Of a DNA stretch of 64,000 nucleotides, positions 54,261 through 64,000 are shown one piece after another. The notes below the pieces were generated by a model. The model had not been told where the DNA came from, did not search any database, and saw only the letters and a list, made by a program, of their open reading frames with translations. Origin of the DNA: Solea solea (Eukaryota; Chordata; Actinopteri; Pleuronectiformes; Soleidae); the NCBI RefSeq assembly GCF_958295425.1, contig NC_081153.1, positions 13,793,001 through 13,857,000 on the forward strand, written 5' to 3'. The first letter of the stretch is position 1; every line of letters begins with the position of its first letter. A program made the position numbers and the translations under genes.

Positions 54261-56276
54261 TGCAGACACAAACGTGCAGTGGTACGGAAAGATTATGCAG
54301 TGCCGCAAATCCTCGTTAAGACCTAACAATTTGTTAGATCTGACATTTTCCATCTCTGGGGGGAGAAAGATGCAAATGCTAATTACATGATTTAAAAGGT
54401 TGTATTTTAGTTAACACGGACTCGTTTAATGTCTGCATTATTTTCTTTATGCACAACAGAGTGAGCGGGGGGGGGGAATAAACAGTATCCAGGGATGATC
54501 GCAAGGAAGTAATTAAAGGAAGGATTTGACATTTTTGCCGAGATATGGAGGGAAAATTACACAAGCATCCATAAAGGTTATAAAATAAATACTTTCAGCA
54601 AATTCAGATACATTAATGAATCTTTTATTTCAAATATATTTTTTTAATTATTACTGTGTCATGCATTATTTATACAAATATTATATTATTTATGTATACA
54701 AACCAGCAAGCCATAGTAGAATAGATAAAAATCAAACCTTCCTGACCATATTTTCTAGGCTTTAAACACATCAACGGTTACAGACTGGCTACATCCAAAT
54801 AAAAACAATGACATAAATGTGTCACACACGGTTTCTCCGGTTTCTCCAGCATGTGCTAAGCTTTAATATTTCACCTACAAGCATGAGAATGGGTGATCAC
54901 TCTCTTCACGGGACCCTTGCAAAGGAATCGTATTAGTATTTATTAAAAGTCTTGATGAAATAGTCACATCATTTTCTTCTTCAAACAAAAGACACCGACG
55001 TTTACTTTAAACATCTTTTTCCAAAACCAAATGAAAAAGTGGTCCCCAAATGTTTTTAATTATGCTCCCCAATAATATCCATGCTGTTTCTGAGTTAGTT
55101 CACTTCAATTCGGGGTCAGGGTACATTTCCCGGAGGTACAGTATGTCTCAGAAGTATTTGGCCTGCATAAATATAAATATTGTTTCTGAGACATCTGCAC
55201 CAACACGAGGTAACATCAACACGAGTGCACACAGCAAATTCAGCACACTATCTCCTCTCTATCCCTTTAGTAAACAGTCTGGGCAGAGGGGGATTGAAAT
55301 CGGCAAACATCTGCACATGGATTTACATTCCAATCAAGTGACGCCCCCCTGTCAGGACACACACACACACAGTCGCTGTATTATTAAGACCCACAAGCAC
55401 TTCTGCATACAAACTGATCTCTGACCAGGTCACTGGAGCGACAACGCAAAGTAACACAGTCGCATCTTGTCGCAGGAAGCGCTGTTCAATCCCCGTCCGC
55501 TCCTCTGCATCCCCTCATCTCTCCTCCCGTTACTGACGCGAGAACAAAGACGAAGCTCGACCCCGTGTGACTCCCTCCTTCATCTATGCTGTTCTTTGCA
55601 AGAGACAATGAAGCATTGAAATGGCTTCAGACAGCCAGTGCATGTCTCTCTCCCCCAGCACCTGCACGCCTCACCCAGGGGGTACATCGCTGCTGACCTT
55701 GTCAGAAGCGATTGCCTCGAGAAAGTCACAAGTGCTGCTTCATTTAATGCGAGACAAGGCTCATTAAAAACCGATTTGGCTCACCTTATGTTTGTGGTTT
55801 CGACACAGTCATAATAATAATGCAGCGGCGCGAACTTGGCTTTAAATGTCAGAGTGCAAATGTCATCAGAGTGTTGATCTCTGCAGGTAATAAAGCAGGG
55901 GAAACCAAGCATATCCTTTCATGAAAATCCTTGAATCCCTTATTATTAGTATTACAAACACTCCAGGAGTAACATTTTCTCAAACGTACATGATTACCTT
56001 TCACCCGTGCGAGAGGAACATCTATACATTTTGAAAACTACACTTAAAAAAAAATAAAAAAAATACAAGCCTGTTGTAAAGTGAGGAGCAGGGTCAGCAG
56101 GTTCCATCTGCTCTGGGTGCTTAGTCCATCAGTGGAGGGCACGCAGACAGGCAGCTCCACTGGCTGCAACACAAGACACGAGCGGGATGAGAGGCAGAAC
56201 CCATGTCCTGTGTTGCAGCCCTTGGCCCAGCCCAAAGGTCACCTTCAGCTCAGGCCGGTAACAGCTGGTCCACTGT
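54261..56276. other. Gene-free stretch
   Basis: No coding sequence seen. The segment about 55,440-55,880 is again repeat-free and balanced in composition. A/T-rich parts dominate near 54,600-54,760. Confidence 0.4.
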
Positions 56277-56323
56277 GAGGAGGAGGAGGAGGAGGAGGAG
56301 GAGGAGGAGGAGGAGGAGGAGGA
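56277..56323. repeat. GAG trinucleotide repeat
   Basis: About fifteen GGA units; not in a supportable coding frame. Confidence 0.95.
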
Positions 56324-56750
56324 CACTGGAGACAGAGAGGAAGGAAATAAGGGGGAGAGAGATAAAGTCAATCACAATACATTCTATGTGAGAAACACAG
56401 GGGAGCAGACGGATGGAAATAAAAAGGGAAGAACGTGATAGCGAGTGGCGGGAACAGAGGGAAAATGAACACGAGGTATCGCAGAACCAGGGGAAATACT
56501 AATGGAGAGTGAATCCGAGTGAGAGGGAGAGGGCACCATGGGGGCAATGTATCTCCAAAGACATCACATTTATCACCTGGCCAATGAAAATAACCTTTAG
56601 CACCTTGTGAGAGGCAGGGGCTGGCTTTTCCTCCCACATCTCACACCTTCTGTTCCACATCCAGAGAAAAATCTCCTCTGTCCCAAATTGCCTGACTCAA
56701 AGGTTAATGACTACTATAGTGTCACGGGTCCACAGAAAAAGATAGTATAT

Positions 56751-56751
56751 G

Positions 56752-56799
<48 letters not shown>

Positions 56800-56887
56800 A
56801 TATGTATATATATATATATATACACATATATGTATATATATATACACACACACATATATATATACATATACATATATATATATATAC
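56751..56887. repeat. TA/TATG microsatellite
   Basis: TA run broken by TGTG and CACA islands. Confidence 0.95.
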
Positions 56888-57134
56888 TGTATATCCAATC
56901 AATTCTCAAACCGCTTCTAATTCTTACTCTGTTTCTTCTCCCAGTTTTCCTTCCTCTCATCTCTCACAGTGAGTTTGCCATGTCACAGGCGTTAAAAGGT
57001 CATAGCTGAGTGAACTCTGAGCCGTGTGTATCACAAACAAAGGTCTGCAAATGTCACGGTTATACACAGACATGTTCTCATATCCGCGAACGGAACATCA
57101 TCAGACGAGACAAGAAAAATAATCAACAGCCTCC

Positions 57135-57170
57135 GCCCCCCCCCCCCCCCCCCCCCCCTTTTTTTTTTTC
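57135..57170. repeat. Poly-C then poly-T tract
   Basis: More than twenty C followed by about ten T; length uncertain. Confidence 0.9.
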
Positions 57171-57829
57171 TTCCCGGTGACATTTACTCATAATTTCTGT
57201 TTCTGTGTTGTATTCCTGTCAGGTTCAAACTTTCGATCTTTAGATGCATACATCAGCCTCTCTGGTCACACCAGACTTGCTGCTTTTGTGATACCGGCAA
57301 TTACAGGAGTGTTTTTCTCTTGCCGTGTTCCTTGGACAAAAATGGGTCCAAACAAGGTTTGAGACTGCGGGGATATGAACTCAGAGGACAGATGAAAGGA
57401 GCTGAAGGATGAAGCAAGTGGGGGGAAAAAGAAGTGGAGAGCCAGGGGCCAAATTCAATTAATGGCCAGATAGAAAATGGAAAAACTTTGTTTATTCCTG
57501 CACTGGTATATGTAGGGATTTCAGGCTATATTGCTTCTTATTTCAGACTATAGTGGGAAGAAATACACATTTAGGTGTTTATTTTACTGCACTTTGTCTA
57601 TTGAAATTTGTCGATTTTTCACAAAATGAGACATAGAATTACTAGCTTTATTTCTATAACCTTTCACTGCCCAAATCACAGCTCTGTAAAAATGTTGGCT
57701 TTTAACTATGCTCAGATTTCTATTCATTCAAGGAAGCTTGTGATACAAACAAGAAATTGAAAACAGGTTTTGCTCTGGTCTCATATTCAAATCTTTAAAG
57801 GCAAGGAAATATTATATTGGTGTATTAAA

Positions 57830-58150
57830 AGACATTAGCACCTTTTGCAATCTAAGTCACAGCGCTCGTCGGCCTTCATTTTACTAATAATGGATGGCAT
57901 ACTACTGGAAACAGCCCAAGGCAACTCGGCTGTGGCGAGAAGGAGGCCACCCAGATTCTACATTTAATTGTATTTGTGAATTGCCTTTCATTACCACGGT
58001 AACAATGGGTTTTGACAGCTGAAATGACTTTGCCAGGTGAAAATCTTGTGCAGCGGCGGTGTGCAATTAATGGGACTTGTAATTGAAGTGCTGATGTTGA
58101 GTAGTAAGTCCCACTTATTCTTCACAATCAGGACAATGATCACTCTCTAG
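57830..58150. other. Repeat-free stretch, candidate conserved non-coding element
   Basis: Dense in AATTA and ATTA cores (CATTTAATTGTATTTGTG, CATTACCACGGTAACAATGG, GCAATTAATGGG, TGTAATTGAAG), no repeats, and stops in all frames. This is the usual look of a vertebrate developmental enhancer, but conservation was not tested. Confidence 0.35.
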
Positions 58151-58789
58151 ATAATGGATACGTGCCGTGCATCCCTCCACTAAAAAACCTTATCGTCAGA
58201 AAGGTTCCTCCCCGTACTCAAAGATTCACACAATAGACAGTTAACAACGGTGCATTGTGTCAACTGTGACTGTGTTGGAAAAAAAAAAAGAAAAAAGGAA
58301 ACCTCATCCTAATATTGACAGTTTCCCTGTGCTCCTACTTCATCTGCATTAACCAGTTTATAATGAGACCGTCTACAGGCTCACACAGGTGTGAACACAC
58401 TCATTAAACTTCATATTTACTTTCACATCAGACACAAGGCATCACTAGCTCCATTTATTATCTCACAGCAATTGAACAGTAAACGTTTGTTCGCACGCAC
58501 ATTAAATCAGTCAATATGCTCAGGGTGGCTGGGGCTCTGCAACAGTCGCAGGGGGAAAAAAGAGCGGTCCTGTCTGACTGTGGGTGTTCGTTAGGCAATC
58601 AAGGAAAATGGGAGATAAATACGCCACCATTTCACACCATTGTCTTTGACTTTAAGGCAGGGTAGGAGCTCTTTTTTTTACTGTATTACTTCAAAGCCTC
58701 GTCACACCCCGATTGTAACCAATTAATTGAAAGCATAGTCACAACATTGAAAAATGTCAGTCAGCTGTGGAGCGGACAGGCCTGTGAAA

Positions 58790-59336
58790 ACACTGTCCAA
58801 TCATATGGAACAAATCCATCGGATTGTGATGCATCAATCAAATTGCGTTCTGCTCCTCCCTCCCCCCCCCCCCCATGCACGAACCCCTCTTTGTGCACTA
58901 ATGACGCTGATGCTAGCTTGCTAAATCCAACGAGACGGTTGCAGCAACGTTATGGCAGAAAAGGTGCCAACAGCAGGTGTTGGTCGCAAACAAACGACGT
59001 TTTTTGGGAAAGCTACTGCCAAGAAAAAGGCTGCGAAGTGATGACATGGTGGCTCTACTGGCCGAGTACGTTAACTTCATGTCTTTACGATCTTTTTTGA
59101 GAGTATTTGTTGTTTTTCGGCATCACGTTATCCAAAAAACTTAGCATCACCCAAAAAGTACCGAAAGTTACAGATGCCGCGCAGTGCATGTGAGTCTGTG
59201 TTCGTTGCACGTTCCTGTGCTCTGGAGGCGGAGCTTTGCGGGAAAGTCTTAAGAAAGGGGCATGGACTTTTTCAATTCAAAATGTAGCCTGTTCAAACAG
59301 TTTTTCCAGGATCTCCAACCCCACCTCTGACGCTTA
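58790..59336 (+). repeat. Dispersed repeat, copy 2 of a two-copy family
   Basis: Opposite-orientation match to 2,228-2,735. A poly-C run (58,862-58,874) and several indels separate the copies. Confidence 0.7.
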
Positions 59337-61559
59337 TTGTTTAAAGGCCCTGGTATACTTGGTGGACCCAACATGGATCATACGCATGGTGGGATTTGTG
59401 AACTGAATTTCCGCCCCACCGGTCGGTGGAGAATTAAGCCCCAAAAAAACATTTTGACAACATAAGAAGTAGTCGCCAAGGACAGTCATCCGAGCCTCAA
59501 CCTTGCGACCCTCGAACCGGCTGACACCCCGACGGACCTTTCGGCTGATGAGCCGCTCAAACCAGACGTGTGCGAGGGAGCTATAGCATTGTCCTCTTCT
59601 TCATTCTCTTCTTCACCACCCGATGTTGAAGTCAGATACTACAGGACCCTGACGCGCGAGTATACCAGGGTCCACGATATGCGGCATGTATGCGGAAGAA
59701 TACAAGGGCCGTAAGACTTGTCATGCAAACTGACAACTACCAATGACCTTAACTGAACCACGGCAACATAAACTCAAGGTTACCTGCGTGGAATGCTTCG
59801 TCTGTTCCTAATGTGCAGGGAGGCTCACTCACAGTGACTTTACCATTAAAGGAATGTACAGCCACGACATCTTTTATTGCCTTTAAGGGCATGCCTTTGA
59901 ACACTAACGCTCGATCATTTTGTTATGAGCAGCACATAATGGAGGTGGGCTTTTTTTCTGCTCCGCTCACAATTCCTCTCCTTGTTATTCTCCAGGGATA
60001 CACAGGCTTTTACAGAGACCTTATTCCCTCCACTGGGTCCCTTTTACCCTGGTGTGGCGTCTTGTGAATGAGCCACTGTTCTCGTCGGCTCTGGATGCCG
60101 GGTTCGTCGTGATCCAAACAAACCCTGTTTGTCGACCAAGCGTCTTTGTTCTACTCAATTTGATTATTTATGATGCGCCAGCAGCTTCTAATCCAGCACA
60201 TATAAAAAAAATAAAATAAAGAAGTTTGCAAATGTGGTAAAGAGCATGCACAAGGGTTTCAATGAAAAAAGAGGACAAGAGGAAAAAGTCTCTTATTGCT
60301 AGTCCATGCGCAGCTTCCAGAGACAGTTCTTTGTGAATAATCTCAAAGGAGGGAGATGATGATGATGATGATGATGAAGGGTTCTGTGTGAAACAGCAAG
60401 ACTCCCGATTTTAATGATTGTGCTTCAAGAATCTGCCACACGGACAAAATGATTATGATTATTTCTTCTTTCACAAAGTGATACTTTGGCGTGACCTTGG
60501 TCCTGTCTCACTCTGTGTTCCTGCATCAGTCTCTTCGCTCGCACTCTGATTTGAAGAATGTCTGTGATAAATGCATTACTGGCCCAGTGGGTGCTTTAAG
60601 AGCACTCACTCTCTGAATGATGCATCAAAAAAGAGAAACGCTTCCTATCAGCGTTCCTATAACACAGGGTTGGGGGGGGAAAGTGAGTGGTGAAGGAAGA
60701 AAAAGACGGAGGTAAAAAAGAAGCAGCGAGACAGTCACGCATAAAACATGAGCAAACTAACTCAAGTGTGGACCCTAAAGTTTTTATAGCTCCACAACAA
60801 TGGGAGTAAATCACAGAGGTGGACAAATGAGTGCAACCACACACCTGAATCTAGTTATGCAGATGCACCGTCACACATTCAGCTACAAGCACAGTGTGTC
60901 TTTTCGCCAGAGCTTCCTCATCACTAATGGAGTTGGTGTTGCATTTCAGAAGTGATGGTCTGGCTCAGTGACTGCTGCTTCTGCTGGGTTAGGCTTTTTC
61001 CCTGCAGATGCTGACAGGACAGGACAGGACACGACACTCTGGTATGTCTCTGCTGTTGTGAGGTCCACAAAAAAAGGGTGAAAGAAGTATACGTCTTCAC
61101 TGTGTGAGGTCACACAGTGTATGGCTCAGTGAGAGAGTGAGTGAGTGGTACGTTAATTGTGTTCAGGGCTGCTGGTTCCATCATGTATGAGTCAGCAGAG
61201 CTCTCATCATCAGACACTTTTAAACTTTCATTTCCCACTGAAGCCATAAACACATACGTGCATGAATACTGTGAAATGTGAACGCTGCCCAAACATGGAA
61301 CTTCTATAGATGTTGCTGTAGATGGGAAAATAAATGTCCTCTAACAACTAACAATCCAATACACCCTGGTGATTGATCTCCACACACGTCTGCTAATGTG
61401 GCCTGCGAGGAAATGACGTCCATTTATAAAAGTGTCTGTGCAGATGAGGGGACAAGTATTCTTCAAGTCATCAATCATTAAAGACGCATTGGTTACAACA
61501 TCCGTTCTTGTTGCTCTGTGTAATGAGTAAAAATGAATCATATCCTACCTTTTTTTTTC
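59337..61559. other. Gene-free stretch, nothing recognised
   Basis: A GAT repeat lies at 60,353-60,376. No protein recognised in any frame. Confidence 0.45.
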
Positions 61560-61960
61560 TCCATTCCAGCCGCAGTAAAGACGGGATGAGCCTGATGTGA
61601 GCAACTCTCTTCTCTGGCTGACTCTGTCTGTCATCCTCGCAGTCAGACTCTCTCTCTCCCTCGGAATCGAGAGTCAATTTAGTCCTGGTAGTATAACGGG
61701 GAGGGGGGGCGGGGGGCGGGTTGGGGAATCCGTTTATCCGCAGACTGCACTTACGCGGAGACGCACCGGCTTTGGCTATGTAAATCCTGTGTGTGTGTGT
61801 CTGTGTGGAAGCTCCTGACAGCGGCTGATAAAGTGAAGATTTACCCGCGGACAAAGTGAGGAGCGATCCCTCACACTTAGACTCACTCCATCAGTGTCTG
61901 CGGTGAGCTCTGCACTGGCTCCGTGATTTAATATCTCCTCCTCAGTGACTGGTGGCGCGC
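61560..61960. promoter_or_regulatory. GC-rich, CpG-bearing patch, candidate promoter or first exon
   Basis: GC boxes (GGGGGGGCGGGG, GGGGGCGGG) at 61,703-61,720, several CpGs and GCGCGCGC at the right edge stand out from the AT-rich surroundings. On the plus strand a pyrimidine tract with CATTCCAG ends at 61,569 and a donor-like GCG-GTGAGC lies near 61,901. On the minus strand ATGGA-GTGAGT near 61,887 is also donor-like. It could start an unseen gene to the right or be the distant promoter of the galnt4-like gene. Confidence 0.3.
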
Positions 61961-61961
61961 G

Positions 61962-61964
<3 letters not shown>

Positions 61965-62004
<40 letters not shown>
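61965..62004. repeat. CA microsatellite
   Basis: About 40 bases of AC repeat. Confidence 0.95.
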
Positions 62005-62007
<3 letters not shown>

Positions 62008-62145
62008 CCTTACCCATAACTACTACTGATCTCATCCTATCCCTGCCTGACCCCTGTCCTTACCCTAAAATGTAGTCATTTACATTATGGGGACTTGATT
62101 TTTGTCCCCATAAGGAAATCTCCATGATGTGACTGTGTAAACCAG

Positions 62146-62455
62146 GGGTCTCAAACTCATGGCCCGGGGCCACATGCGGCCCTGCAGCCCATTTCATGTG
62201 GCCCACCACTTATTATAAATGTATACGTTTATTATTTTATTTTTTGATAATCGATTAGTTTTGTGTCACTTTTATCGTGAACTTTATATTGTTCCATATC
62301 AACAGACACTTTTATTTTGAAATTCTGTTTAATCTCTGTTATTGTGTCTGTTATCATGGTGGAATTTTGTGATATAAATTTAAGCTCCTATGAATTATTA
62401 TTTTTTTTTTACTTTTAAAGTTTTTCACTTAACCAGCCCCCTACTGGCCAGACTA
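62146..62455 (+). mobile_element. hAT-like transposon relic, CAGGGGTCTCAAACTC end
   Basis: Starts with CAGGGGTCTCAAACTC followed by ATGGCCCGGGGCC, the typical end of many vertebrate hAT-type non-autonomous elements. No matching inverted right end was found, so it is truncated or its right end is degraded. Confidence 0.55.
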
Positions 62456-62479
62456 GATGCTCATAGCCACAAGGTCATT

Positions 62480-62890
62480 AGAGTATGGGTCCCCACAAGG
62501 ATAGACAAAGATTTGCACAGATTTCTCAGGACACTGCATTGACTCCCTTTCATTTGAACAGCCGAAATAAAGCATTACCCTAAGATTAGGATTAACCACT
62601 TAATGCCTAACCCTAACTCTAGTAGTCCTAAATTTAACCAGTTCCCCGGCAATGAGGTTCTGACTCAAAAGGACCAGGTTTTGGTCTCCATGAGGACTAC
62701 TGGTCCTGATAAGATCAGTGTGTATGCCAGAAAAGGTCTTAAGAGGTATTGCATTCTTTGTGTGGACACTCATGGAAATGCCTAACCCTATTACCTTAAA
62801 CCTAAAACCAGGTCTTAATCCTGAAGTTAAAATTGTGTGGGCCTGCCAAAATGTCCTCACAAGGTCAAAATATCTTCACAATTGTTCCAC
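62480..62890. repeat. CCCTAA-rich dispersed repeat, relative of 47,695-48,600
   Basis: Shares AGGACCAGGTTTTGGTCTCC, TCCATGAGGACTAC, GTTTATGCCAGA-like and GCCAAAATGTCCTCAC with the earlier block. Confidence 0.7.
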
Positions 62891-62917
62891 ACAGTTTACT
62901 AAAGACATGTAACATGT

Positions 62918-62922
<5 letters not shown>

Positions 62923-62953
<31 letters not shown>

Positions 62954-62962
62954 AAGAGAGAG
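62923..62962. repeat. GA microsatellite
   Basis: AG dinucleotide run with two interruptions. Confidence 0.9.
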
Positions 62963-64000
62963 AATATATAAAGAAAACCAGATGACTTTATCCTACATTC
63001 ATGCATAACTAAACCATAAAAGATTAAAATTATTGGCTATAAGTAAGTACTTATAGACAATCCAGTCACTACAGTGTATAGTGGTATTCCCTGAACGATC
63101 CTTTCTACTCTCCTGTGCTTTGTATGTCAATTAAAGTTCCATAAGGAACATAATGTGGGTGATTAATCAAAAAGGTTATACCCTATTTGTTTTAGCTTCA
63201 TATGCAAACAAGAGTAATAATGACAGGCTGTACATCACTAAATTGTCTAAAATAAAAAAAAGAATGTCGCATAGTAATGCATGAAAACCTACTGTTAAAG
63301 GCAGAACTCCAGGAAAACAAAGATGTGTGATGAATGCACCGGTCAGATCATCCGCTCGGACACAGACAGGAGCAGAACAGGAGCTCTGTCACTGCTGCTG
63401 AATGAAACCCCTTGTGTCGAACACAGTCTCTTAGTTACTTCTGTCTTGTCATTTCACATCACCCCATCGCCGCACTGTGTCCAGTTTATGACTGTCAGCA
63501 CACCAGAGGGTATAAGGAACGGAACCATCAGTGCGCACTCAGGCTCTCCCTCCCTCCCCCCCTGCTGCTGCTGCTGCTGCTGCTTCAAAATATCCAATTT
63601 CAATTCCAGTTGCAATAATTTCACACAATCCAGCAAATATTTTTGCACACTCATTAGGTGCAAACTCAGTGGATGGCAAAGCTATCACATTCAGAAACCT
63701 ATAGTTTTTATGATATGCACAGGATAATGATGTAATATATGCCCCACTGCCGTATTTAACACCTTATCCTATATAATCGGATCTAAGGAATGACACCATC
63801 AAATAATACTCTATGCAGCTATATTCAGTGTTTTACTAAATTAATAGCTTGACTTTGCCTTGACTTTGACAGTGTAATAATCCCTGATACTAGATCCCAA
63901 AAGACAAGGCAGTGCTATTTATAAAGCACTTTTTTTCATACCCTGGAAGTGGATTAAATGTGTCGTACAGTGACATTAAAAAGGACACAGGAACGACTAA
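62963..64000. other. Gene-free right edge
   Basis: A CTG repeat lies at 63,561-63,583. A 134-codon plus-strand frame at 63,323-63,727 runs through it and through a C run; it is not recognisable and I do not call it a gene. Confidence 0.45.

Noticed and set aside
61471..61854. A 127-codon minus-strand frame over the GC-rich patch
   Set aside because: Proline-rich low-complexity translation of GC boxes; no recognisable domain. The patch itself is kept as a promoter candidate.
63323..63727. A 134-codon plus-strand frame with a Cys run
   Set aside because: The run is a CTG repeat read out of frame; no recognisable protein.

Overview
This window reads as nuclear DNA of a teleost fish. The genes are split into short exons with GT-AG introns. 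The intergenic DNA is crowded with fish-type dispersed repeats (SINE copies ending in CATC-rich tails, many short inverted-repeat elements, long TA, CA and GA microsatellites). The two recognisable proteins are vertebrate polypeptide GalNAc-transferases. All identifications come from reading the sequence; no database search was run.

Layout. Positions 1-7,564 hold no gene I can support, only repeats and unassigned sequence. Positions 7,565-16,690 (minus strand) hold a complete 10-coding-exon galnt12 gene of 592 codons plus stop count (592 aa). Positions 16,691-22,512 are its upstream region: a GalNAc-T promoter candidate, a perfect-consensus CTCF-like motif, and four tandem repeat units, three of which carry an intact tRNA-Gly(UCC) gene and one of which has lost it. 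Positions 22,513-34,467 (minus strand) hold a second 10-coding-exon GalNAc-transferase, 583 aa, most like vertebrate GALNT4. Its first coding exon starts with a splice acceptor, so at least one non-coding exon lies further upstream, not located. Positions 34,534-64,000 contain no supportable coding gene: dispersed repeats, a 0.7-kb minisatellite, a GC-rich promoter-like patch near 61.6-61.95 kb, and several repeat-free stretches that could be conserved non-coding elements.

The two enzymes are head-to-tail paralogues: all intron phases agree and coding exons 2 to 7 have identical lengths (170, 190, 186, 118, 177, 132 nt). Both are type II Golgi membrane enzymes that start mucin-type O-glycosylation by adding GalNAc to Ser/Thr. 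Both keep the DxH metal site, the WGGEN motif, the catalytic HPCSHVGH segment and a C-terminal ricin-type lectin domain with an Asp in the alpha repeat.

Most interesting points: the GALNT4-like gene is full of introns whereas mammalian GALNT4 is known as a single-coding-exon gene, so this locus may represent the multi-exon parent lineage beside GALNT12; and intron 8 of this gene holds a decayed tandem copy of the gene's own 3' end, including a frameshifted pseudo-exon 9. I saw no CRISPR, phage, operon or otherwise unknown gene system.
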